A stretch of DNA of 64,000 bases from Atkinsonella hypoxylon (lineage: Eukaryota > Ascomycota > Sordariomycetes > Hypocreales > Clavicipitaceae), in the NCBI GenBank assembly GCA_000729835.1, contig JFHB01000159.1:1-64000 (forward strand), read 5' to 3'. The notes beneath the pieces were generated by a model that saw only the letters and a list, made by a program, of their open reading frames with translations, did no database searches and had not been told where the DNA came from. Shown one piece after another: positions 47,703 to 59,351 of the stretch. The first letter of the stretch is position 1, and each line of letters opens with the position of its first letter. The translations under genes were made by a program, and so were the position numbers.

Positions 47703-49838
47703 TCTCGAGCCAATGTTTTCTTCTTTGCAACTTCTGCAGGATCGCGGCGGATGGAATATATGTCTCTGTGGTCTTACTTGGTCGCTTCCAAGGCAACCCC
47801 CATAAATTGGCCACCATCTGAGACACGTCGCGCGATGGACATTGCCCTCATTCCAACGGAATAATACTCGGCTCCCGACGCGGTCTCCGATCCGTCTCGA
47901 GCTGGCAGAGATTTGAAATGTGATGAGAAAACAAGTCAATGCTCTGCGAAAAAAAAAGCAAATCCGTTTTGTTGCCCCGTCTATAGTTTAGAACGCCGTA
48001 GACTTGATATTGAAATCCAAAGGAATAAATCCAAAACATTTTGTCCTATACGTGCCGAGTATCGAATAACCAGGAAATGCGGCTAGGTGGAAAATAACTT
48101 TTGGTACCATGGCTGCCGATAAGCGAGGTATGGCTCCGAGCCGATTTGTGTACCAGGTGGTAAACAAGAAGTATTAGATAATCGGTAGCGATATTATAGT
48201 AGAGGCTGATTATATCATCAATGCCTTGGAATCGAATAGTCAAAGTAGCACGATCGAAATCAGCTTGATCAGCTTGAGACTGTGGCCCACAGGGTCACGG
48301 GGAATGATTGCTCGCCTCAAGTGCTTTCATTTGACCAAGCTTGAATTAACAAATTCAGCGAGGCTGAGGTCGTGGAGGAGGCTTGGGAACATGGGTCGTG
48401 TCATAAGCGCCGCGACCCATATTGCAGACGACAGATCCTTGTTGTAACATGGGGAGAAATTGGCTTATATGTCGAGTAGTGCAACTTGACTTGAGACGCA
48501 CGAGTTAGCTGAAGTCTTGACTCAAAGATTTGTTATAATGAGAAGAGAGAAACAGGACCGCAAGTCTGCATCTTTATACTCGTCGCGCCTGGAGCATAAA
48601 GCTATCAAGAACGAACGCAAATCAGATGCGCAAATAGGGTCGCTTCTAGAACAAGCGAACATGAGGGAAATGGCAGTGGTATCTTCAAGCGACATTGACT
48701 CACAGTTAATGATTGTCTATAGTTGGTACGACGAACAAGCTGGCTTGTCCAATGAAAACAAGGCGGGATTGATTGGATAGGATATCGCAGGCGATGTTAC
48801 AAGGAGAGAAAGTCTATGAGAAACTGCCGAGGTGGCTGACCAAACTGCAAACGGTACCAACAATATCAAATTGTTCAATGCGACTACTCAATTAATGGCG
48901 GTCTAAGCGGACGAGGCGAGATGAATCGGCACCGACGGGTTGGAACGAGGCAACACAAGGCAAGGTCGAATGTCGCAAGCTGGACGGCGGTACAAAGTGC
49001 AAGGCGGCTCGGCTTGATAGGTTTGTGTAAGCGTAACGACGGAACAAGGCGGCAAGTTCCAAAAAGATCCAGCCAACAAAAGGAGTTGTGGTATCTTGGG
49101 GGTCTTTTTTTTTGTTTTCAAGTGAACCCCTATGAAGGAAGTATGCACAGAGGACTGGCTGGGTGGTGATGTTTCCGTCTGCGGCGCTTTTAATACTTGT
49201 CGTTTGCCTTCGCCAACGTCCGGGGGGGCAGGGGAGTAAACGAGTCGCGCGATCCAGATGTTTGGTCAAGTCAGGCACGGACGGGGGCCTGGAGCTGTGA
49301 GTCGCAATAATGTGGATTGCAGAGACATGCGGGTGGCAGATTGTGGCGCCTAGTCGTGTAAGTGAGAACAAAGACTGTGGGGTGAAGCGCTTGAGAAGGG
49401 CGTTTGATCCTCCTTTGGTCCTCCTTTGGTCCTGCTTTGGTCCTCCTTTTAGTTTCCCTTGTTTGATTTCATTCAGAATCCAGAAACGGACAGCAAAGAG
49501 CAGGTGGGAGTGTCAAACAAAGCCGAAAGAATGGGAGCCAGGGCACACAAGACACAAGATGACTGCCGAGCTGGCTGATGATGATGGAAAGAAATTCAAA
49601 CGAGTAGGGAGCTAAGAGAGTTTGGGAGATGAAGTGGGAGCAGGGCGCTTTTGTACATTTGTCCATGCAACCAAGTGTGTTGTTGGCATGGCCCAAAAGG
49701 AGCAAGCTCAAGATTATTAGAGTCGTCATCATCCACTCAAGTAGGACTGGGGATAATATTAGGACGAGAGCGCAGCAAGAGTCGGGACATGCGCCTTAGT
49801 CAGGGCGGGAAAAGGAGGCCAGCCAAGACCAACAGCCA

Positions 49839-49888
49839 AGGCAAGGCAAGGCAAGGCAGGGGAGGGGAGGGGAGGGGAGGGGAGGGGG
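49839..49888. repeat. (GGCAA)n followed by (GGGGA)n
   Basis: Adjacent pentanucleotide runs: GGCAA copies to about 49856, then at least five GGGGA copies. Confidence 0.9.
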
Positions 49889-50159
49889 TGGAATTGGAAC
49901 TGGGGACGGACATATGGAGTATGGAGTACGGGAGACGATCTAAAATAACACCAGGATTTGTTGGTGTCGGCTGCACTTGACCATCGGTCCTGTTTGTCCG
50001 TGCTCGTCCCATCGTAATTGGTGTTTGTCTTGGTATGGGAGTCAGAGCACACTGCTCGGCGACAGCAGAAAGAAGAAAAGAAGGCGAGAAGAAAATTCTG
50101 CTGCCAGGCCGGCCAACGCCAGCGACAGGGGAAATTTGCCCATGTTGCCAGGGATCCTT

Positions 50160-50198
50160 GGGAAGGAAGGAAGGAAGGAAGGAAGGAAGGAAGGAAGG
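50160..50198. repeat. (GGAA)n microsatellite
   Basis: About nine to ten uninterrupted GGAA units. Confidence 0.95.
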
Positions 50199-50265
50199 CA
50201 TCAAATCAATCAATGAAGCAATGAGAGATCTCGCCTGGCACCAGACAGCAAAAAAAAAGGAGGGC

Positions 50266-50297
50266 CCCATCGCCCATCGCCCATCGCCCATCGCCCT
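50266..50297. repeat. (CCCATCG)n tandem repeat
   Basis: Four to five copies of the 7-base unit CCCATCG. Confidence 0.9.
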
Positions 50298-51323
50298 TAC
50301 CCCTGTTCTATGTAATGCCTCCCTAGCTCCCTAGCCGTAATGCAATCCGCGTCCCCGAGTCCCTTACACTAACCTACCTAGCCTCAATTGATTGATACGT
50401 TCGCAAGTTTCGGTAATTGACCAGCCACGCCACACCCCGGTCGCTTGCCCCCGTCCTTCCGGTACCACGGTTCAGAAAACGGGCATGGCTGGCGCCGGCA
50501 AAGCCAAGTCTCAAACGGAGTCGAACCACTCAGTCCCGTTCCCGTAAAGTTCAGTCTCGCGAGCAAAGCTTCACGCTAGGAAAGCTTCGCTGCCATCCGC
50601 CTCTCTCGGGCACCAACCAGTCCTGCGCAATTGGCTCTCTCCAGTTACCTACCTTACGAGGTAGGTCAGCAGGCAGGTCAGTAGGTAGGTAACAGAGCTT
50701 CTGTTGGCATCGACTTTGCAAAGTTCATTACACCACATGAGCCCGAGCTCCTGCTGGCAGCGCCTAGTAACCTTAACGCTGCTGCTCCTACTCCGTACTC
50801 CCCATGTACTCCTACTCCTACTGCTTTGTCTCCGTCAATGAGGACATGACTTTCCTAACAGGGGCAAGGCTCCCTACTCCTTTTGTCGTGTGCCTGACAT
50901 TAGTCCCGCCTCCCCGGAGCCATCACCCCTTGAATGCTCCTACTAGGCAAAAAAAAAAAAAGCAACACGTATTGGTTAACCAGGTCATGAATTAGCTACC
51001 TCGTACCTAGGTAGGTAGTGGGCCAATCAGGACTACTGGGGTTGGAGGGTACTTTTATTTATTTGCGAATCTCACCGTGAAAGAAGTCCCAGCACGATTT
51101 GTGTGCACAATTAGATACTATGACCAACAGCTACGATAGTAGCTGTGTTGAAGTACTATCAAGGTATCGGATGTTGAGTGGGTCATAAACCCCGTCGTTG
51201 CCATCGAGTACGGAGTACTCAAAGGGATGGACCAAGCTAGAGACAGGGGTTAAAGCGCAAGAAGCTGCGTTAACGTCGCTGCCTGGGAGGGGTGTGCATC
51301 CTGCATCAGCAGAGCTGGGCTGC

Positions 51324-51366
51324 GTGCTCCATGCTCCATGCTCCATGCTCCATGCTCCATGCTCCG
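51324..51366. repeat. (CATGCTC)n tandem repeat
   Basis: About six copies of a 7-base unit, ending next to a CTCCGTAC motif. Confidence 0.9.
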
Positions 51367-52950
51367 TACAGGAGGCGGGTTGTTTGCCTCGCGACAGCCA
51401 ACTCAAACGGGCTGGGCGTAATTAAGGTACCTAGGTAGTTACTAGGTAGGCCATTGGGGGATCGAAAAGTTTTGATCAATGTTGCAGGTAGCTGCTTCGG
51501 CCTTTTCGGCATGAATTGCCTGACATCTGTGCAACAGATGTCGTCAGCACAGTTTGTGTTCTCTTGACCATCGGATTGTGCAATCGCCGCCTTAGGATTA
51601 ATTCAACGTATGAATCTTACGCAATGCTACGTCCTCTGCGTGCATTTCAATGCAGCTGAAAGAGCATTTAGAGAGACGTCGTGGCTTTCCGTTCATTGGG
51701 TCTGAAGATAACTCATCCTTTTCGGAAACAAGGGAGCCATGTTTTTTTTTTTTTGGGGGGGGGGGGGGGGCTGATTTCGTGAGCTTACTCCGTATTACTA
51801 CAGGAATCAAGGATACAACTGCCTTTTGGCTAACCACATCGGATCATTATATGGTCCCGGCTAGCTCCGCTCCCGTCGTCTCATTTCTCTTCCCGCCAAG
51901 TGAAGTGTGCTTTTCGACCTTGTGCTTTTGGCCTTTGCCGGAAACTCTGAGTGCTGTTCCCAGGGATGTCAAAGCAGGTCAACGAATTTTCAAGAACATT
52001 TCAGGGATGCATTCAACAACCACCGCTGTTCGTGTTTGTATCATACGGAGAGTATGAAATAGTCTTCATTCATCGGTACCTCGTAATTGTATAGTCATTC
52101 GAGCACGTCGCTAAAGAGGTCCCTAATGAAATGACTTGGCTAGATATCGTTATTATCTTGGCATCCTGCTTCAGACTGAAAGAATGTTTCTTGTTCACTA
52201 TACGAAGGGTCAGCAAAGACTTCGACCTAGTCCAAGGTCCCGACCACTCGAGTTCTTGTCTCAGCACATGCAGCATCAGAATAAATCCAGCCAAATCGGT
52301 CGGTCCCATCGCGAAGCTTGGGCATGCAGCTGGTATAAGTAAGACGCGGCCAGCCCGATTAAGAATGTTCACGCTTTCACGACGTCATCACTCACGAAGG
52401 GTATGGAGAGAGCAATGCTGGCAAGATATTGTGGGTCAAGCATTGTCTATAGTTTGTGCCCTTATACTCGATGCACTCGATGCTGGAGCTAGAGAGCTTT
52501 CACAAGCTCAGTTCATGAGGGGTTCCGAAAGCGCTTGACTGCGTTTGCTTGAATTCCCCCTGCATTATTGATATAGCCCTGGTATAATGTATTCGAACCC
52601 TTTTTATTTTGAACGAAGCAATCCATAACCCACCGCCACTATTCGCGGTCATCAAACAAAGGCCATTGCTGTATTGTCGGTTGGCTTGGTCATAGAATTG
52701 AATTGCGACTACCCAGAAACTGTATACACGACATGACAGTACAGACCATCTCGCATACTGTTCCATATTGTCGTGCTGTGACATGCTATTAATATATCGT
52801 CCTCTCGGGGCGGAGTAACGACGTGTCTGGACATGTTGGCAGAGCGAACCGTGCCTATACGCAGGTCCCACGGATCAGGGCATATCAGGCCAGTTGGCCA
52901 CGTTGCTCTCTGCATTAACATCCACAGGGGACTGCGGGGTGCATCGGGAG

Positions 52951-53519
52951 AATTGGTCTAAGTGGCTGTCGTCGGACGAGTGCAAGTCCGCCATAATAAC
53001 ACGAGTCGATCTGCTGTCCTGGTGTCGCTTCGGAATAAAATCGAAGAGATGAGGCAGAAGTGGGCTCTGGGCCTGGACGGAGCGTTGATCACTTCCAAAG
53101 AGGAAGGTGCCGTGGGTGTCTTCCTGCCAAGTGTTGGACCTGTCCGGCGATACGTCACGGAAGGGCATCGTCCCCAGTTAAGCTTGAGTGAACACAAACA
53201 GCACCATACCTATGGAGGACATATTTACGATTGCGGCTTTTGCGCAGCCACCCATCGACATGCTAGCGTCCATTGTCATTTACTAGCAACAGAAGTTGAA
53301 TTTGGAACAAGTCCTGCTCGTCTGTCCTGACCACCGACTGAGAGAAGACTACAAGGGCTCACTTTCAGGCCTTCATCCAGGAAACTTGACGACTTCCGCA
53401 CAATCCTAGTCTGGCACACACACCGCAATGAAATTCCATTCACTACACGAGCTTTTGCCCTTGTGCCAAAAGATTCAAGCATGCCTCCTGGAACGTTGAT
53501 AGGACCGAAGACTGCTTAA
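52951..53519 (+). pseudogene. possible decayed reading frame, family unknown
   Basis: One plus-strand frame runs for about 190 codons with a single internal stop (TGA at 53328-53330) and no ATG at its beginning. The predicted sequence has ordinary protein character, for example KIEEMRQKWALGLDGALITS before the stop and FRTILVWHTHRNEIPFTTRA after it. No splice pair I tried removes the stop while keeping the frame with an acceptable donor. I do not recognise the family. It may be a pseudogene, a gene with unusual introns, or chance. Confidence 0.3.
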
Positions 53520-54616
53520 GTAGAGAACATTGCATCTTCAACACGTACGCATTCTGAGTAATGCTGACCTCCTGCCCATAGCAAAGGGGTACTGAGACAA
53601 GCACAATATCGCCTCGAGAACGTGGTCACCAGTCACCCGGCCTACCCACGCTCAATTTAACATCATTGTTGAAGAGGTCACAACTCTCGTAATTAACGCT
53701 CGAATTCGAGGTCTTAAACGCGACGTAGCCCCCCTGCTCATTCAATTACGCAGTTGAGCCGTTGAGGCATTGACTCAGTCCATCCATGGCTAGTTTGTTG
53801 CAAGCGCGAGACATCGTGTAATTTGACACGCCGGTGGGATTTTTTTATGAACCGCTCCCGAAGTGGGCCAGCAGAAGTCTTCGAGAACCAGGCTCATCAC
53901 AAGATCCTTGCTAGTTCAATGGTTTAACATGTTAGAAGCTCCGTATTAACTACTCAAGCATTTATTGCGTCAGGCATGGTGCTAATAACAATAGATCAGT
54001 ACCTACCTTGGTAATTTCCTAGGTAAGGGGTCGACAGAGCAATCGCGAATATGCACACATTGCGGCCGGCCTACTGCAGACAAATGGATTAAATCAATGT
54101 TCATAAGACCGGGGCCTGCCATTACGATGTTTTACGGACTTCAATATTCTAGTTGGAGACATAATTGTTTCCATAAATTGGGCTTAACAAAATACGGATG
54201 TCGTGGCCGTTGGTAGCCATTGACGACAGACAAGCTTGACCCCATCTGCCACTGCCATGACGCCACGACGCCACGACGCCAGAGCAAAACCCAGTTTTGA
54301 ATACGCCGTCCGGAACATGGCACATGGAGTGGCGAGGCTAGCAAGTGGGTGAAGAAAATCACGACCCTTTGGTCCACTGAGATTGGGTGAACTGAGGGGT
54401 CGTGTTAATTTTCACCCGCGTGGCTAGTCCCGTTGTTCCTGCCTCAGCCTATTTAGGTGAAACTAACCCCAGGCTATGGGATCATGAAACAATGGCAATT
54501 TGGCCCTCGGCTAGTTCCTGTTCTGCAGGTAGCCTGCTTTTTTTCTTTCCTCTTTTTTCGCCAGGTCTGGAATGCTCGTGTCGATAACTCGCACGAGTCT
54601 TGCGCGGCCCAGAATC

Positions 54617-55165
54617 TCAGCCACAATTATTAAAGTGGTTTGAGGTCTGCGATGCCAAGGCCGGGAGATGGAGATGATAAAGTGTTCGCGGGACACTGAT
54701 CGAACCCCAACAAATTTTGACAGAGAGCACAGGGATGTGCAGTCGGCGGACGCGATGATGCATGTCGAACACAGCATATAGGATATCGCCGTTTGCTGGT
54801 CTTGGCCGTCGTTTGGGTTCTGATTCAATGATAGGTTGGTCCAGCCAGGACATTCGACACGAGCATGATTTCGCATGACTAACTTTTGGACGGAGTAGCT
54901 GGACAAAGTTACAAGCACATGATTTCTGCCACTTTATATCCAAGACCCTCTGTTTAAGGTGTTGCAACGACCCACAGGGCATTTTGAGTTTGGGCTGTAT
55001 TATTTGTAGGCATGGCTCTTTTATTTCTCCTTCGATGCCAGTCAACCACCCACTCGGGTACGTTACAGTAGAATGGCAGGCAGGCAGGCAGTCATCCTTG
55101 TCATAGCAAGCAAATGTCAAAGGCACTAATGATTCGGGCCCCATGTCCGGAGCGCTTTGGGCCAT
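54617..55165 (-). CDS. doubtful 182-codon open frame
   Basis: An ATG-started minus-strand frame of 182 codons in otherwise gene-free DNA. It is Cys- and His-rich in places (CACNFVQLL, SCSCRMSWLD) but shows no domain or transmembrane pattern I recognise. It is recorded only because it is the longest ATG-started frame in the gene-poor region; it may well be chance. Confidence 0.2.
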   Translation of the reverse strand: MAQSAPDMGPESLVPLTFACYDKDDCLPACHSTVTYPSGWLTGIEGEIKEPCLQIIQPKLKMPCGSLQHLKQRVLDIKWQKSCACNFVQLLRPKVSHAKSCSCRMSWLDQPIIESEPKRRPRPANGDILYAVFDMHHRVRRLHIPVLSVKICWGSISVPRTLYHLHLPALASQTSNHFNNCG

Positions 55166-55780
55166 CCATCAGTAAGTGTGCATACTTCCTCAACCACTTC
55201 AGCAGTATTATTATTATTCTTTTATCACTCTAGCCTAGCCCACTTCAGCAGTACGTTATAGGAGTTTATGTCGTTGCCGAACATCATCTTGCCCATGGTC
55301 GTATATTTAATATGATATGGAACAGAGTCGTGCAGTGCATCTGGCATACGGAGTCCACGATCTGGGACCCGGGATCTGAAACGAGCTTCCAGGCGTCGCT
55401 GTTTACCGAAGCACTCGACCACTGGCTGTTTGGAACCAGCGCATATTATTATATGTATATATATATAGCTTGTTGAATGCAGAAGAACTTCAACGCTAGG
55501 GAGGGAGTGTCCGGGCCGGTCTGGAGCACGAGAGCCATGGACAACTCCCAAACATGGTAGAGAGATACGAGGACTGCTTGAGGCCCCTTGGTCCAACAAA
55601 GTGCGTCTGATTTCACATGTCAAAACAACACAAACAGAACACTGGCAAGGTCGTATCACCAGTGAGTGTGTTTCTCAGTTGTCCGTGCTCTGTGTCAATC
55701 GTCAATCCGCGATATCTAGCTGCCAAGAAAGGTCGTCTGCGGTCTTGTCAGTCCCGCTTTCAGCGCGACAAGGCACACAA

Positions 55781-55855
55781 ACCTACCAGGTACCTACCTA
55801 GGTACTAGGTACGTACATGTAACTACTAGGTATGTACCTAGGTACCTAGGTAGCT
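55781..55855. repeat. large CCTAGGTA motif cluster
   Basis: Seventy-five bases made almost entirely of overlapping TACCTAGGTA, ACTAGGTA and GTACCTACCTAGG units in both orientations. It is the densest example of this motif family in the window. Confidence 0.85.
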
Positions 55856-57268
55856 ATCACTGGCGAATCGGTGACTAGGCCAGCCACCTGCAGTCATGCC
55901 GGTAGGTACTCCGTACTTTAGTCTACACGCTCAGTTCCCAGCGATGACGATAGCCAATGATCTGATATACAAAAGTGTATCTATAACACGGAGTAGCCCT
56001 ACTATTAAAATTCGCAAATATCAGCTTGCCACGCCGCGTGCATCGCTCATGTGGGACCGGACCTTCGCCACCTTAGCTAGCATTTCGCTGTTCATCTTAA
56101 TTTCATTTTTTTTCCCATCATGTTGGGTCCCCTAAAAATGGACCAGCCGTTTTTTTTTTTTTTTTTTTTCCTCACAGCAAACGTAATTAGTGGGTCTGGG
56201 CCACCAGACTCAGCTCACTGCATGTGCTTCTTCTGGAAGGATGGAGAGGCCGTCTTCTGTACGTGCGCTGAACGGAGTTACCGGTGCATCTTATAGCTCC
56301 TATTATATTAAACTTTTTCCCAAGAGCTAGCGCCCGTTTTTTTTTTTTTTTAAATGGGGAAAAAAAATTGGCAATCGTCTATATACTTCTCTTGGTGAGA
56401 CTGAAAGGTAAATGATTTACATGTGTTGCTGTTAGCGTGAAACCAACGGCTGTGCGTAAATGACTGCGAACACGCCAAGACGGTACCATCACGCCTACAG
56501 CAACACCGTTGCCCTCAAGTCCAGACCAAAGCCTATTGGGTGACGCTTTCTTCATGCATTGCTCGGGAAGACGGTTCTGTAGATCTTGGACGGTAGTTGT
56601 TTTCTGGTAGTGCTAGTATCCGGTCCGTACCAGAATTGGCAATGGCTTGGAAAGGGTATGACGAAATTGCGTATAGGGTAGCTAGTTCAACCGTTGCGAC
56701 GCTTCTCGAGGAGAGAATCCACCTTGTTGGAATGAAGCATTTGAGGATTCTATTCTACGATTTTGGGGGATTAAACCCTGGCTGGTTATGTGCTGCTTCC
56801 ATATGCACGGTCTTATGGAACGGCACAGCTGTACTGGTAACTACTCCATGTAGGAAGCATTAATGCATCCGGATTGCTACACGGCCCTCTGCCACAAGCT
56901 CAGGACAAGCCACGCACAACTTGGGCAAACACATCCAATACAGGGATATATATCAATGCAATATCGTGTACACAGATATCGTGTACACAGACCTACATGC
57001 CTCTCTTATGCGAAGGGCCATTGCACTATGCTAGCCAAATACTCGTGCCTTCACAGCGACCTTGCTCAAACCCACTGTCCAAACACCATCCTCCCGCAGC
57101 TCCCCACCTTCAACCACAACCATCCCGAGCTCCGCCCCGCCATCCGTGACGCATCTCTCATCCACAGCTAGCATCCAAGCTTGCCAATCAAGCTATAACC
57201 TCGCCTTTCTACCTCCCATCCCCGCAGAAGCACCTCTCGTACCGGAAAGAAAAAAAAAAAAACAAGCC

Positions 57269-58008
57269 ATGTCAATCATCCAGCAGCACACGAGCGCCAC
57301 ACTCAGCGACGCATGGCGAATCATCAACATCGACGCCTACAACGAGGAGTCCTCCGTCAACTTTGACGTCTCCACGCTACAACCCCCGCAGCCGGAAATC
57401 AGCGAAGCTGAAGTCCGCCAGTTATCCGGACAGGTCAGACAGCTCTTGCAAGGCGGCGATGCGGAAGGCGCGCTGAGGGGATGTCTGGAAACACCAGTTT
57501 ACAACGGAACAGAGGGAGCAAAGGTGCGTCATGAAAAAAAAATAAGACAAGGTCAATGTGAAGCAAAAAAAAAAAAAATATGGCTCATGTCGTATCTAGG
57601 ACGCACATCTTCAAACGATTACCGAGGTCCTCCAATCGATTAAAGCGAGCGAGATGAGCCCGCTCCTGAACAAGATTTACGAGTCGCAGGGCGGCAGTGA
57701 ATGCCTTGACGTCTTAATGAAGTACATGTGAGACGGCAGAGAGTCCCGGGCAAGACATGATGAGGACGGCGCTGACGTGGATGTGGTGTAGTTACAAGGG
57801 CATGTCTATGGGCCACGCGACTGGCGTGAGGGGACCCAAGGTCACGCCTCAGTCGACGGGCTTCAGTCAAGTTGGATCCAGACCGGGGGCTTCGAACGAG
57901 CCTGCTGCTGCGGCGATGAGCGTGCTCCTTAGCTGGCACGAGAAGGTTGTTGAGGTCGCTGGGCTGGGATGCATTGGACGCACCATGACGGATTGGCGAA
58001 GAGTGTAA
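57269..58008 (+). CDS. ARC15: Arp2/3 complex subunit 5 (p16-ARC)
   Basis: ARPC5 is a structural subunit of the Arp2/3 complex that nucleates branched actin at cortical patches. Exons 57269-57523, 57600-57727 and 57792-58008 give 199 residues. Recognisable segments are DAWRIINIDAYNEESSVNFD near the N-terminus, GGDAEGALRGCLETPVY, then across the splices LQTITEVLQSIKASEM and LDVLMKYIYKGM, and the C-terminal WHEKVVEVAGLGCIGR. The frame upstream of ATG 57269 is open but interrupted by an A tract and poor in conserved sequence, so this ATG is preferred. Intron 1 holds A tracts. The gene converges with NDUFAF5, leaving only about 200 bp between stops. Confidence 0.95.
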
Positions 58009-58211
58009 TTGACGGGTAGCAGGACGCTGTCGAAGATACTATATCGAGGGTTAGCTTCCCCTTGGGGAATTGCGACGAGAGGAACATCGTAGCATGGTTT
58101 TAGCAACAGAGACTGTGGTTCGAACATGGACGTTTTGTGCTTGCGTTCTTTCATGTCCTCGTGAGCATTGAGGCGGCATTAGGCAAATGGATTACTGGTA
58201 TATGGGCTCTT

Positions 58212-59351
58212 CTAGTTTGTTTCCAACATGTCCTTCAAGCTCACCTCGCCACTACCTCGAGCCAAAGGCTTGGGCTGGTTCTCGGCCTCCTTCCATCCAA
58301 TCATGTACACGACTCTAAACGTTGCCGGAATCGACCCGTCCTCATTCCCATGTAATGCTCTGTAGATGGCTTCATTCGCCATGAGAACATCCCTGCGAAT
58401 GGGCCCCATCTCCCTGCCGAGAATGGCGTTGCTCTCCCCCATGGCCTGGAGATCTTGCATCAATGCAAACGTGTCGGGATAGTCGACGACGATGTCGTCC
58501 ACGTCTACGGTTAACATTTTGAATCCTGCTTTCTGCATCAAACCGCCTACGTCTCGAACGTCTGCGAGCGGTGATACATGGGGTGAGATGCCTCCCCTGC
58601 GCTCTTGCTCCGCCAACTGGAGAGACGTACGGAGCTCAAAAAGAGTATCCCCCCCCAGCATGGCGCCGATAAACGGACAGTCGGGCTTCAGAACACTGTT
58701 GATCTGAGATAGAACACCAGGGAGGTCATTGATCCAGTGCATGCTGAGCGAGCTCATGACGAGGTCAAATGTTTCCGATTCAAAGGGAATGCTCTCTTCG
58801 TCTTGCACAACTCGTCGCTCGATTTTTAGTTTCTTGTTGAATTCTCCCTCGACATCGCGATATAATAGTGACTTGGATGATTCCGCGGCAACCAATTCTG
58901 AAATTCGCGTTGATAGAGGAGCGGATTCGGGCTTTGCTGGGTCGGGATCAGGGTTGTCGCGCACGAGTGCTCTCGCTAGATTACATGAATTGGCGCACCA
59001 GTCGAGGGCCTTTGGGAAATGTCGGTTGATATCCTGCAGGTAGATGGTTAGTTAGTGCTGCGCAGGAAACAAGGTCGACGTCGGAACGAAAGGAAGCGAG
59101 CTTACCAGCAGTCGCTCTGCGACCCGTACGGCCACCTCATCCTTCAGGTAGTCTGCCTGCCGGCTTTCCTCGGGCTTGGAAGCTGCGCGCTCCTTTTGCA
59201 ACCATTTTGATCGCCGGTTGAATACTTGGAAGCGTGGTGCGCCTGAGGAGTGGACTGCGTACGACCGTCGACTGCCGACCTGGACTGAGGCGCTGCAGAT
59301 TCTATGCAGACTGTTGCCCAGAGCTGTTGCGGACTTGGTGCATGCTTTCAT
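58212..59351 (-). CDS. NDUFAF5: mitochondrial complex I assembly methyltransferase-like protein
   Basis: NDUFAF5 is a mitochondrial SAM-fold protein needed for early complex I assembly; the human protein hydroxylates an Arg of the NDUFS7 subunit. Minus-strand exons 59351-59106 and 59033-58212 encode 355 residues. The N-terminus MKACTKSATALGNSLHRICS is a basic presequence. FQVFNRRSKWLQKERAA and YLKDEVAVRVAERLLDI are characteristic of the family, followed by ALDWCANSCN at the degenerate SAM site, MSSLSMHWINDLPGVLSQIN, and SPLADVRDVGGLMQKAGF. The usual glycine-rich motif I (DxGxGxG) is replaced here by DWCANSCN, so SAM binding may be altered. It is divergent from AP-2 alpha. Confidence 0.93.

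Larger units (their letters stand above)
45550..57268. other. 11.7-kb gene-poor region rich in simple repeats
   Basis: The largest gene-free stretch in the window. No intact gene could be supported on either strand. It contains homopolymer tracts (T run ~46030-46049, A run ~47671-47688, T then G runs ~51739-51770, T runs ~56150-56169 and ~56337-56351), GGAA, GGGGA, CCCATCG and CATGCTC repeats, several CCTAGGTA clusters, GTACTCCGTAC-type motifs near 50795, 51208 and 55903, and one possible decayed reading frame (52951-53519). A (GGTCCTCCTTT)n repeat lies at about 49410-49449. Confidence 0.55.

Noticed and set aside
49800..50291. 163-codon minus-strand open frame
   Set aside because: It is made of microsatellite translation (repeated Pro/Ser/Leu blocks) from GGAA, GGGGA and CCCATCG repeats.
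50160..51366. CRISPR-like array in the repeat-rich desert
   Set aside because: The repeats are uninterrupted tandem microsatellites without unique spacers, and the genome is eukaryotic.
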